Shown: positions 1-7,382 of the stretch, in pieces
Numbering within the stretch: the stretch's first letter is position 1
Layout of the letters: each line of letters starts with the position of its first letter
From: an uncultured Bacillaceae bacterium
GTDB taxonomy: Bacteria > Bacillota > Bacilli > Bacillales > Cytobacillaceae
Assembly: GCA_937995745.1 (NCBI GenBank)
Contig: CALKIU010000058.1
Location: 1-30,430, forward strand
Direction of reading: 5' to 3'
Length of the DNA: 30,430 nucleotides
The notes under the pieces: model-generated
Databases searched by the model: none
What the model saw: only the letters and a program-made list of their open reading frames with translations
Told to the model about the DNA's origin: nothing
Position numbers and translations under genes: made by a program

Positions 1-40
1 CCTCATCAAACCTCAACCAACACACCCCCAAACAAATTTC

Positions 41-98
41 GGGACACGGGGACAGGTTCGCTGTCCCAATTGGGACATGGGGACAGGTTCGCTGTCCC
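41..98. repeat. Two tandem copies of a 31-nt palindromic GGGACAG element
   Basis: Two near-identical 27-nt units (41-67 and 72-98, differing at one base) are separated by AATT. Each contains the inverted repeat GGGACAG-GTTCG-CTGTCCC, so each transcript could fold into a 7-bp hairpin. A diverged relative lies at 16774-16801, in the other large gene-poor gap. Elements of this look are common in intergenic DNA of some Bacillaceae and resemble the palindromic REP-like units mobilised by REP-associated transposases; no such transposase is in the window. Confidence 0.8.
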
Positions 99-144
99 GG
101 TTATTTTTTCCACTCAAAGACAGCGGTTATCTGGCAAAGCCCGC

Positions 145-340
145 TTTTTTCCGCAAGAAGACAGCGCCTTTTCAGAACAAACGTCCTTCCCGAAAAAAAC
201 AGCAACATTTCGGAACAAACGGCTTTTCCGCAAAAAGGAAGCATTCCGGAGCATGGCTGCTTTTCCGCAAAAAAGAAGCATTCCGAAGCATTGGCTGCTT
301 TTCCGCAAAAACAGCAGCATACCGCCGCTTTTCACATAAA
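145..340. repeat. Degenerate 38-nt tandem repeat (TTTTCCGCAAAAA core)
   Basis: The core TTTTCCGCAAAAA recurs with its CCG at about 151, 190, 228, 265 and 303, a spacing of 37-39 nt. A second sub-motif (ATTCCGAAGCA-like) falls between the cores in the better copies. The two copies around 221-300 are the best preserved and the outer ones decay gradually. Open frames run across the array on both strands, but the period is not a multiple of three and the predicted proteins are low-complexity, so coding is unlikely. The array occupies the downstream flank of speE. Confidence 0.7.
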
Positions 341-470
341 AACAATGCTTTCCGCGACGAACGTCCATTTTATCCGCCCAAAACGGCGGTGTCCCGGCGC
401 GAAAAACGTTTTTTCACTCAAATGAGCGGTGTTCCGGTACAAACCCGCGCTGTTACGCCCTAAACCGGCA

Positions 471-519
471 GCGCATCGGGACAAAAACAGCCGCTTAAAC
501 GGGCGCTGTTCCGATGCGC
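471..519. repeat. Long imperfect inverted repeat downstream of speE
   Basis: Arms GCGCATCGG (471-479) and CCGATGCGC (511-519) are perfect complements, and inside them AACAGC (486-491) pairs with GCTGTT (505-510). A speE transcript reading through would form this hairpin. There is no clean U-tract right after it on the minus strand, so it is not an obvious terminator; transcript stabilisation or repeat debris are alternatives. Confidence 0.55.
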
Positions 520-584
520 ATGGCCATTTTTCCTCAGAAACCTGTAAAGCTCTTTCCCGCCGGTATACCAAAAACGTTTCTCTA

Positions 585-1415
585 TTATTCCGTTAAATCC
601 CGGACAAATTTCGGCAGGACGAAAGCCGCCTTATGAAGTTCCTTCGTGTAGTATTTTGTATCTATATCATGGAAGCGATCCCCGGGAATTTCAAGAGGAT
701 CATATTTTTTCGACCCGAGGGTGAATGTCCACATGCCGCTCGGATAGGTCGGAACGTTGGCCGTGTAAAGGCGGGTGATCGGGAACACATCTTTCACGTC
801 TTTAAAAACTTTTCTGATTAAATCCGCTTTAAACCACGGGTTGTCGGTTTGGGCCACAAACAGGCCGTCTTCCTTCAACGCCTTGGCAATTCCGGCGTAA
901 AAGCCTTTTGTGAAAAGATTGACTGCCGGGCCGACCGGTTCGGTGGAATCGACCATGATAACGTCATATGCATTTTCGCTTTCGGCAATATGCATAAACC
1001 CGTCGCCGACTTTCACTTCAACCCGTTCATCGTCCAACTTTCCCGCAATTTCCGGCAAATATTTTTTCGCACATTCAATCACTTTTCCGTCAATGTCGAC
1101 AAGGGTCGCTTTTTTCACTTCCGGGTGCTTTAAAACTTCCCGGATGACGCCGCCGTCTCCCCCGCCGACCACAAGCACGTTTTCCGGATTGGGGTGAGTG
1201 AACAGAGGCACGTGAGCCACCATTTCATGGTAAACAAATTCGTCCTTGATGGAGGTCATGACCATGCCGTCCAAAAGAAGCATCCGTCCCCATTCTTCCG
1301 TCTCAATCAGTTCGAGCATTTGATAGTCCGTTTTTTCTGTATGTAATGTGCGTTTTACTTTCATGGTGATGCCGAAATTTTCCGTTTGATTTTCCGTAAA
1401 CCAAATTCCACCCAT
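585..1415 (-). CDS. speE: Spermidine synthase (polyamine aminopropyltransferase)
   Basis: This cytosolic enzyme transfers the aminopropyl group of decarboxylated S-adenosylmethionine to putrescine to make spermidine. The 276-residue product is collinear with B. subtilis SpeE and shows the nucleotide-binding loop GGGDGG (84-89), the conserved DEFVYHEM block (58-65) and the catalytic-region motif VDSTEPVG with Asp156. The ATG start has the ribosome binding site AAGGAAGG about ten bases upstream. In B. subtilis pbpG, speE and speB are neighbours; here pbpG diverges from speE, and no speB (agmatinase) follows in the 584 bases available, which hold repeats. A sigma-A type promoter is visible upstream at 1529-1556. 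Confidence 0.97.
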   Translation of the reverse strand: MGGIWFTENQTENFGITMKVKRTLHTEKTDYQMLELIETEEWGRMLLLDGMVMTSIKDEFVYHEMVAHVPLFTHPNPENVLVVGGGDGGVIREVLKHPEVKKATLVDIDGKVIECAKKYLPEIAGKLDDERVEVKVGDGFMHIAESENAYDVIMVDSTEPVGPAVNLFTKGFYAGIAKALKEDGLFVAQTDNPWFKADLIRKVFKDVKDVFPITRLYTANVPTYPSGMWTFTLGSKKYDPLEIPGDRFHDIDTKYYTKELHKAAFVLPKFVRDLTE

Positions 1416-1528
1416 GGATTTCTAACCTTCCTTCGAAAAATATTCCGCTTTTTTTAATATTTTAGCCGGTCATCTCTTGTCCTGCATTTGATAGACTTCC
1501 CTGAGAATCACTAATACAAACACAAAAA

Positions 1529-1556
1529 AGTATAGAACATCCTTGCAAAAATGCAA
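1529..1556 (-). promoter_or_regulatory. Sigma-A type promoter of speE
   Basis: On the minus strand TTGCAT (1551-1556) and TATACT (1529-1534) are separated by 16 bases, close to the TTGACA/TATAAT consensus. Transcription would begin near 1522 and leave an untranslated leader of roughly 105 bases before the speE ATG. Confidence 0.55.
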
Positions 1557-1681
1557 GAAAAATTTTTATCGGGAAAATATTTTTGAATTTGCGGGATGCC
1601 AAACCGGGTCATGAAAGGAGAAAAAGGAGTTTTTTGGGAAAATGTCGGCTTAACCGCAAGAATGAACATTTGCGCTTACAT

Positions 1682-1701
1682 GGGGAAATGAAAATTTCCC
1701 C
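1682..1701. repeat. Perfect 8-bp hairpin with GAAA tetraloop
   Basis: GGGGAAAT, GAAA, ATTTCCCC form a perfect stem-loop in the speE/pbpG gap. On the plus strand the loop is a stable GNRA type. No U-tract follows on either strand, so it is not a simple terminator; it could shape a pbpG leader transcript if one starts upstream. Confidence 0.5.
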
Positions 1702-2052
1702 TCGGCGCGAAATGAAGCTTCCGGCTGAGCGGAGTATAAATATATGGAAACCATTGCGGTTTCCGCCCGGTCGTCGGGCAGTTTTATGCCGAACAAAAAT
1801 TCATGTTCATTTATTGTAAAAATTTCACACCTTTGCCGCGAACCTGAATTTACGAGATTCCAGCGCCTCCCCGGGGATCGGCCTTGCCGCATTTCAAAAA
1901 CAAAACGGGGGGATTTGGCCGTTTTTTCAAAAAAACAACCTGCACGGAAAACCGTTTATGTTTAAAACTGTTTTGGTTTCCACATACTGTAAATACATAC
2001 GGATTTTGGTCGTACCTTTGTGAACGGCAGGCAGCTGGATGGGTGACGAACA

Positions 2053-4137
2053 ATGGAAATTATGATGCGCTCGACGTTCAGGAGGACAATCAAATATTTG
2101 CGGGCTTTTCTGTTTATCGGCTGTTTGGCGATGGGAGCGGCCCTCGTTTTTTATCTTGCCGTTCTCGTTTATGCAAAAACGCTCGGGCCCCCGCCTCTGG
2201 CCGTGCCGCAGTCGTCGCTGTATTTTGCCGCGGACGGGACGGTGATTGGCGAGACGAACAGCGGGCAGAAGCGGTATTGGGTCAGTCTTGACGATATGAG
2301 CCCGTATCTTGTTCAGGCGACGATTGCCATTGAGGATCAAGGTTTTTACAGGCATCACGGTTTTGATTTTAAGCGGATTGCGGGCGCCGCTCTGGCCGAT
2401 CTCAAAGCGATGGCCAAAGTCCAGGGGGCGAGTACGATCAGCCAGCAATACGCCCGCAATTTGTTTTTGGATCATGATAAGACGTGGAAACGGAAGCTGA
2501 AGGAAGCGTTCTACACGATTCGCATTGAAATGAATTATACGAAAAGGGAGATTTTGGAAGGTTATTTAAATACGATTTATTACGGAGCGGGGGCGTACGG
2601 TGCCCAGGCGGCGAGCCAATATTATTTCGGCAAGGATGCCGGGGAACTGACGCTGGCGGAGGCGGCCATGCTGGCGGGAATCCCGAAAGGCCCGGCGTAT
2701 TTTTCGCCGCTCGCTTCGTTTGAACGGGCGAAACACCGGCAGCGCCTCATTTTGAATGCGATGGTGAAAAACAAGTACATCACGCAGGCGGAAGCGGATG
2801 CTGCGTACAGAGAGAAACTGAAGTTCATCGGCGAGCACCCCGATGCAAAGAAAAATGCCGCCCCCTATTTCATTGATGCCGTGAAGCAGGCGATGAAATA
2901 CGAGTTGAATATGGATGACAGAACCATTGAACTCGGCGGGCTGAGAATTTACACGACGCTGGATCCAAAGCAGCAGGAAGCGGCGGAAAAAAATGTGCAA
3001 AAATACATTTCCAAAGAGTCGGGCATCCAAGCGGCTCTCGTCGCCATGGATCCGAAAACGGGCCATGTGAAAGCGATGGTCGGGGGCCGGAATTACCGGG
3101 AAAGTCCGTTTAACCGGGCGACGCAGGCCATCCGCCAGCCCGGATCTACGATTAAGCCGCTCCTGTATTACGCCGCCATCCGCCACGGTTTTACCCCGGC
3201 CACGGTCATGCGGAGCGAACCGACGACGTTTAAATTTGACGACCGGCCCGACTACAGCCCGCGCAATTACAATGACCGCTATGCCGACGGGGAAATCACG
3301 ATGCTGCAGGCATTGGCGCTGTCCGATAATATTTACGCCGTAAAAACGCATTTGTTTTTGGGAGAAGAGACGTTGGTAAAAACGGCCAAGCAATTTGGGA
3401 TCACTTCGAAAATGGAACAGGTGCCGTCCCTGGCGTTGGGCACTTCCGGCGTCTCCGTCATCGAGATGGCAACGGCTTACAGCATGTTTGCCAACGGCGG
3501 AAAAAAGGTCCGGCCGGTGCTCATTGAAAAGATTGAAAACCAACAAGGAGAAGTGATTTTCGAAAGCGAACCGGACGGCGAAACGGTGCTTGATCCGGAC
3601 GCCGCTTTTGTCGTCACCCATATGATGACCGGCGTCTTTGACCGCCGGCTCGACGGCTACACCAGCGTCACCGGGCGTTCGGTTATCCCTGAAATGACGA
3701 GGGAGTATGCGGGAAAATCGGGTTCGACCGATACGGACAGCTGGATGATCGGTTTTACGCCCCAGCTCGTGTCGGCCGTATGGACCGGCTATGACGTCGG
3801 GAAAACGATTGATAATGCGGCGGAAAAACAGTATGCCAAAAACATTTGGATTCATTTTATGGAGGACGCTTTGGAAAAGAAGCCGGCCAAATCTTTTCAG
3901 CCGACGGAAGGGACGGTCGGCGTGGAAATCGATCCGGTGACGGGCAAATTGGCGGATGCCGGCTGCCCGCAGGCAAGGCTCACGTATTTTTTGAAAGGGA
4001 CCGAACCGACGGAGACTTGCTCGATGCACCGGAATGACGGCGGCCTGGATGAAAAGGGGCCAATCCGCCGAGGTCCGGACGAGGAAAAAGGAAAGACGCC
4101 GTGGTACAAGAAAATCTTTGACTGGGCCGGGTTTTGA
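2053..4137 (+). CDS. pbpG: Class A penicillin-binding protein (PBP1A family)
   Basis: Bifunctional peptidoglycan synthase anchored in the membrane. One N-terminal transmembrane segment (about 18-41) is followed by a GT51 glycosyltransferase domain (about 60-245) with EDQGFYRHHG (94-103), STISQQYARNLF (127-138), GYLNTIYYG (170-178) and AEAAMLAGIPKGP (202-214). The transpeptidase domain (about 320-610) has the nucleophile motif STIK (Ser365, Lys368), SDN (424-426) and KSGST (555-559) in place of KTGT. Length 694 residues is normal. Position between speE and ywhD matches B. subtilis pbpG, a forespore-expressed PBP involved in spore cortex synthesis; that role is inferred from family and context. 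The ribosome binding site (GGGTG) is weak; ATGs at 2062 and 2065 are alternative starts. A strong terminator follows. Confidence 0.93.
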   Translation: MEIMMRSTFRRTIKYLRAFLFIGCLAMGAALVFYLAVLVYAKTLGPPPLAVPQSSLYFAADGTVIGETNSGQKRYWVSLDDMSPYLVQATIAIEDQGFYRHHGFDFKRIAGAALADLKAMAKVQGASTISQQYARNLFLDHDKTWKRKLKEAFYTIRIEMNYTKREILEGYLNTIYYGAGAYGAQAASQYYFGKDAGELTLAEAAMLAGIPKGPAYFSPLASFERAKHRQRLILNAMVKNKYITQAEADAAYREKLKFIGEHPDAKKNAAPYFIDAVKQAMKYELNMDDRTIELGGLRIYTTLDPKQQEAAEKNVQKYISKESGIQAALVAMDPKTGHVKAMVGGRNYRESPFNRATQAIRQPGSTIKPLLYYAAIRHGFTPATVMRSEPTTFKFDDRPDYSPRNYNDRYADGEITMLQALALSDNIYAVKTHLFLGEETLVKTAKQFGITSKMEQVPSLALGTSGVSVIEMATAYSMFANGGKKVRPVLIEKIENQQGEVIFESEPDGETVLDPDAAFVVTHMMTGVFDRRLDGYTSVTGRSVIPEMTREYAGKSGSTDTDSWMIGFTPQLVSAVWTGYDVGKTIDNAAEKQYAKNIWIHFMEDALEKKPAKSFQPTEGTVGVEIDPVTGKLADAGCPQARLTYFLKGTEPTETCSMHRNDGGLDEKGPIRRGPDEEKGKTPWYKKIFDWAGF

Positions 4138-4163
4138 CGGGTTGAATGGTGTGTGCGGCGGAG

Positions 4164-4207
4164 GCCTTCCGGAAAGCTTTTCGCGCTTTCCGGAAGGCTT
4201 CATTTTT
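4164..4207 (+). terminator. Intrinsic terminator of pbpG
   Basis: Perfect 14-bp stem (4164-4177 with 4185-4198), 7-nt loop TTTTCGC, then TTCATTTTT. It sits 26 bases after the pbpG stop codon, in the convergent gap with ywhD. Confidence 0.85.
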
Positions 4208-4259
4208 GCAGCTTTGGGCAGCGGGAATTTCTCCCGGCACACTGGCTATTTTTTTCAAT

Positions 4260-4287
4260 AAAAAAAGCCCGCCTTTTCCAGGCAAGC
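4260..4287 (-). terminator. Intrinsic terminator of ywhC-ywhD
   Basis: On the minus strand GCTTGCCT (4280-4287) pairs with AGGCGGGC (4267-4274) through eight pairs including two G-U, with loop GGAAA, followed by seven T residues. It lies 30 bases beyond the ywhD stop. Confidence 0.8.
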
Positions 4288-4317
4288 TTAATGGGGAAGA
4301 TTTTCGCCCCGTGAAAA

Positions 4318-4824
4318 TCAACCTTCCAACTGGGTTTTCAGTTGTTCGTCGGAGCGCTCCCACATGCCGGCGTCGTGGTTTTGCAAAAATTCTTTGAGCA
4401 CTTGCTTTGATTTTTTGTCCATATGTTCGAGGATAAAACGGCCTTTGATGGAGCGGTCCATGTTGTTGACATGCTCCGGCAGCAATTTGTAGCCTCTCCT
4501 TGTTTCCCGATCGATCGTCATTTCGCAAGCGGCGGCGCCATGGATGTACGGGCCTTCTTCTTTTCGTCCGACCGTTACCCAGACAATCCAATACGGTTTG
4601 CCGTTCGGGACCTCTTCTTTATTGGGAAGAAATTTGATGCCCCGTTCGACCGAACTGCGCGCATGCATCGCTCCCATATCGACGAATGCCTCACCCGCTT
4701 CCACGTCGATGATGACCGGGGAAACATTGCTGAGGTTGATGGAACCTATGCCAAAGCTTCCGTGCACGCCGGAGGGCTCATTTTTAATAATCGTAAATTC
4801 CACTTTGCGCTTCTTTTTTTCCAT
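4318..4824 (-). CDS. ywhD: YwhD family protein of unknown function
   Basis: The 168-residue product is collinear with B. subtilis YwhD, including the conserved blocks SPVIIDVEAGEAFVDMGAMH (35-54), PNGKPYWIVWVTV and ACEMTIDRE. It has no transmembrane segment and no cysteine-rich motif, and its biochemical role is not established. The start follows AGGAGG by eight bases. It lies 12 bases downstream of ywhC and probably shares its transcript, which ends at the terminator at 4260-4287. Confidence 0.93.
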   Translation of the reverse strand: MEKKKRKVEFTIIKNEPSGVHGSFGIGSINLSNVSPVIIDVEAGEAFVDMGAMHARSSVERGIKFLPNKEEVPNGKPYWIVWVTVGRKEEGPYIHGAAACEMTIDRETRRGYKLLPEHVNNMDRSIKGRFILEHMDKKSKQVLKEFLQNHDAGMWERSDEQLKTQLEG

Positions 4825-4836
4825 CCCCTTATCCTC

Positions 4837-5508
4837 CTAGATGAATATTTGATAAACGATATCGTGAATCCCGCCGACGACGGCAGGAAGAAAAATATCA
4901 AAAATCGGTTGAATCGTGTAACTGTCCAGCGGCGTCAGCACCAAAACCAAAAAAATGATGACTCCGAACTGTTCATATTGGGTCATTTTTGCCCGGACAT
5001 CCACCGGAACGAGGTCCTGGATAATCCGGTAACCGTCCAAGGGCGGAATCGGCAGCAGATTAAAAATGAACAAAACGGCATTCAAATTGACGAAAATGGT
5101 TAAAAACTGCGCTGCTTGAACAGAGGCTTCAAACGGCAAAATTTTATTTGCCAGTCCGTACCAGAGAGTAAATCCTATAACAACCATTAATAAATTGCTT
5201 ATTGGACCCGCTGCGGAAACAATGATGCTTGCCAGCCGGGGTTTTTTAAAGAAAAACCGGTTGACCGGCACCGGGCGCGCCCAGCCGAATCCGGCGAGAA
5301 AAATAAGGAGCGTGCCAATCGGATCAAGATGGCGGAGCGGGTTAAGCGTCAAGCGCCCCTGCATTTTCGCCGTTTCATCCCCAAATTTATAGGCCGTATA
5401 AGCGTGGGCGAATTCATGAACGGTAAATGCGATCAACAGCGTGATGACTACATACGGTATTTGCTGAATGGGAAAAGCGAGGAATCGCTCCAACGGTTCC
5501 AAGTGCAA
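4837..5508 (-). CDS. ywhC: Site-2 protease family membrane metalloprotease (M50)
   Basis: Integral membrane zinc protease of the S2P/M50 family, 223 residues with about five to six hydrophobic segments. The zinc ligands are in HEFAH (within FTVHEFAHAYTAYKFGD, near residue 30), with the third ligand expected in the NLLPIPPLDGYRI motif near residue 160. The short form without a PDZ domain is typical of Bacillus YwhC; its substrate is unknown. The start codon is TTG: it is preceded by AGGGGAG at good spacing and gives the family N-terminus. It is followed 12 bases later by ywhD. Upstream lie a terminator-like hairpin and the 52-nt repeat array that separates it from ywhB. Confidence 0.93.
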   Translation of the reverse strand: MHLEPLERFLAFPIQQIPYVVITLLIAFTVHEFAHAYTAYKFGDETAKMQGRLTLNPLRHLDPIGTLLIFLAGFGWARPVPVNRFFFKKPRLASIIVSAAGPISNLLMVVIGFTLWYGLANKILPFEASVQAAQFLTIFVNLNAVLFIFNLLPIPPLDGYRIIQDLVPVDVRAKMTQYEQFGVIIFLVLVLTPLDSYTIQPIFDIFLPAVVGGIHDIVYQIFI

Positions 5509-5560
5509 AACTCCCCTATCGAAATTTTATCGTTTTGTCTAAGGTATGGTATATATATGG

Positions 5561-5582
5561 AAAAAACAGCGAGCTGTTTTTT
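5561..5582. terminator. Symmetrical A/T-flanked hairpin upstream of ywhC
   Basis: AAAAACAGC-GA-GCTGTTTTT reads as a terminator on either strand (an effective CAG/CTG stem with a CGAG loop, plus the A/U arms). It stands about 53 bases upstream of the ywhC start and no complete gene ends beside it, so it is either a leftover terminator or a leader attenuator for ywhC. Confidence 0.5.
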
Positions 5583-5824
5583 TCCTTTTTGCTTCAGGCG
5601 GGGTGTGAGCCAAGCAGGCGCCGTTTCGGCCGTCCGGGTTTCCCTCCCCCGCTGGTTGGTGAACTATCAACTTCTGATTTCTGATGTGCTTTTATTTATT
5701 CGGCGGCCGTATACTGAGGTGTTGGGTCCTCAGAGGGGGCGTTCCGGAGACCGACCCGCCTTCGTTTTCGTCCAATTGCCCCAGTCTGTTTCACAATTCC
5801 GGCGGAACATCCTCTTTCATGAGC

Positions 5825-6155
5825 GCCCTTTTTGGACAAAACTGCTTGATTTGGAATCCGGTTTGTCCAAATTAACTCCTTTTTTGGACAAAGCCGCTTG
5901 ATTTGAAGCCCACTTTGTCCAAATTAACTCCCTTTTTGGACAAAATCGCTCGGTGTGAAACCACGTTTGTCCAAATTCACCCGCTTTGTGGACAAAATCG
6001 CTTGATTTGGAACCACGTTTGTCCAAAATTAACGCCTTTTTTGGACAGAATCGCTTGATTTGAAGCTCACTTTGTCCAAATTAACTCCTTTTTTGGACAA
6101 AATCGCTTGATTTGAAGCCCACTTTGTCCAAATTCACCCGCTTTGTGGACAAAGC
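5825..6155. repeat. 52-nt tandem repeat array with TTTGGACAAA / TTTGTCCAAA palindromes
   Basis: The GGACA of each unit begins at 5834, 5886, 5938, 5990, 6043, 6095 and 6147, so the period is 52 (once 53). Each unit carries TTTGGACAAA, about 21 variable bases, TTTGTCCAAA, and a connector of about 11 bases (TTAACTCC or TTCACCCGC types). The 10-nt arms are reverse complements, so hairpins can form within a unit or across the connector. Six full units and a partial one are present. The period is not a multiple of three, and the units are contiguous rather than spaced by unique sequence, so neither a coding repeat nor a CRISPR array fits. It separates ywhC from ywhB. Confidence 0.9.
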
Positions 6156-6370
6156 CATATCTTGAATCGTTCCTTTTGTCCGAATAATCGCTGTTTCAAA
6201 AACTTCAAAACAAACTTTCCTTATCTTTCCTTCCCTATCTTCGTTTCTTTTATAATGAGTATACCCTAACCGCTTTCCAAAGTGAAAAATTTGACTCTGA
6301 AGCGCTTGCAAATTTTGTTAAAATATGAAAGACTACGATTGAAACGCCATCAAAAAAAGGAGGATTTTTT

Positions 6371-6556
6371 ATGCCTTATGTAACTGTAAAAATGCTCGAA
6401 GGCCGCACCGAAGAGCAAAAGAAAGCGTTAGTGGAAAAAGTAACCGAGGCCGTCAGTGAAACGACCGGCGCACCGAAAGAAAAAGTGGTCGTTTTTATCG
6501 AAGAAATGTCCAAAAATCACTATGCCATTGGCGGAAAAAGATTAAGCGACCAATAA
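6371..6556 (+). CDS. ywhB: 4-oxalocrotonate tautomerase family protein
   Basis: A 61-residue cytosolic tautomerase-superfamily enzyme. After removal of Met the N-terminal Pro acts as the catalytic base; the sequence starts MPYVTVKMLEGRTEEQKKAL, as in B. subtilis YwhB, with the conserved ending NHYAIGGKRLSDQ. Arginines around residue 12 and in the GGKRL region are the usual partners of Pro1. The family converts 2-hydroxymuconate-type enols to ketones, but the physiological substrate in Bacillus is not known. The ribosome binding site AAAGGAGG is excellent. It is a lone plus-strand gene between the 52-nt array and a terminator. Confidence 0.95.
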   Translation: MPYVTVKMLEGRTEEQKKALVEKVTEAVSETTGAPKEKVVVFIEEMSKNHYAIGGKRLSDQ

Positions 6557-6581
6557 AAAAAGCGGCCAACCGCCGCAAATG

Positions 6582-6606
6582 CCCGCCCGTCCCGGCGGGT
6601 CATTTA
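6582..6606 (+). terminator. Terminator after ywhB
   Basis: Stem CCCGCC (6582-6587) with GGCGGG (6594-6599) and a 6-nt loop, followed by TCATTTATT. The uridine tract is interrupted, so efficiency is uncertain. The rest of the 6557-6824 gap shows no gene that I can support. Confidence 0.55.
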
Positions 6607-6824
6607 TTCCGCCTTAAAAGCCAACGGAATCCGCCATTTTCCCCCGGGAAAAACAGCCCATCCCGCAAAATAACTCCCGGCCTTCCCAACCGCAGCAAAT
6701 CTTCAGACAAAACAAAAACGCCCGCAGAACAGGGCGCGGCGATTCTTCGGCCGCCGTTTCGCAAAAAGGAACCCGCCCGGCGCGGCATCATGCCCGCCCA
6801 AACCGGCAGCCGCAGGCCCGTTCC

Positions 6825-7337
6825 TCACTGAGGCGTTTGCGCTTTTTTCTTCAGTTTTTCAATATATTCATAGGCTTCATCAATTTCTTCTTGCGTGTAA
6901 TTTTGCTTGCTTTTTAACGTGAATACTTTTTCCGCCACTTCTTCTTTCGGCAAGCCTTCAAAGTATAAAATCGTCGACACAAGTTCCAGGAATCGGGCGC
7001 TTTGTCCGTTCATGTCGGTAAAACAGTCATCGAGACAAGGGATGTCCACCTGATTCACCGCGAGAAACTCCCGTCCGGCCGGGGTGAGGGTGTAACGGTA
7101 TTGATGGTAGCCGCCCTTTTTCTCCATCGTCTCCTGCAAAAAACCCATATTGCAGAGTTCTTCCACCCTAAGCGTCAGTTCCTCCGAATAGGGGCCGAAA
7201 AAATGAAACTGAAACCGTTCCTGGAACGGAAAAGACATTTTTTTGGCGATATAAATCATTTTTTGCAATTTTTTGCGGCCGACAATTTCCCCCGCAGAAT
7301 GAAAAACTTGCAAAATTTTGGCATGCTCTTTTAACAA
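6825..7337 (-). CDS. ywgA: YwgA family protein of unknown function
   Basis: The 170-residue product matches B. subtilis YwgA, with the conserved stretch GRKKLQKMIYIAKKM near the N-terminus, FHFFGPYSEEL and SARFLELVSTILYFEGLPKEE in the middle, and a lysine-rich helix at the end. The GRKKLQK...YGPYSEEL pattern is also found in Panacea/DUF4065-like winged-helix antitoxins, so a helix-turn-helix fold is possible (inference). The start is TTG, preceded by AGGAG at about ten bases; no ATG nearby gives a full-length product. It lies 45 bases downstream of ywfO and is likely co-transcribed. Confidence 0.9.
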   Translation of the reverse strand: MLKEHAKILQVFHSAGEIVGRKKLQKMIYIAKKMSFPFQERFQFHFFGPYSEELTLRVEELCNMGFLQETMEKKGGYHQYRYTLTPAGREFLAVNQVDIPCLDDCFTDMNGQSARFLELVSTILYFEGLPKEEVAEKVFTLKSKQNYTQEEIDEAYEYIEKLKKKAQTPQ

Positions 7338-7382
7338 CGTCTCTCATCTCCTGAAACCGGCTGTCCGTTGGCAAATTTCCGG

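Larger units (their letters stand above)
1416..2052. other. Gene-free divergent intergenic region speE/pbpG
   Basis: I see no credible gene in these 637 bases; short open frames on both strands lack recognisable sequence or a good ribosome binding site. It holds the speE promoter and several hairpins, including a perfect 8-bp stem with a GAAA loop (1682-1701) and GCCCG/CGGGC pairing near 1766-1782. I found no convincing sporulation promoter before pbpG, although its B. subtilis homologue is forespore-expressed. Confidence 0.6.

Noticed and set aside
77..463. Phe/Lys/Arg-rich 128-codon frame near the left edge
   Set aside because: It spans the 38-nt repeat and the GGGACAG element, has no ribosome binding site and its composition simply reflects the repeats.
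2566..4242. 558-codon open frame on the minus strand across pbpG
   Set aside because: It is antisense to a complete, well-conserved PBP gene; the predicted protein is Arg/His/Phe-rich with no family resemblance, a usual by-product of GC-rich codon positions.
5825..6155. CRISPR array
   Set aside because: The conserved and variable parts together form contiguous 52-nt units whose variable parts are still alike; there are no unique spacers and no cas genes.
6600..6791. 63-codon minus-strand frame between ywhB and ywgA
   Set aside because: GC-rich spacer with an Arg/Gly-rich predicted product, no ribosome binding site and overlap with the ywhB terminator.
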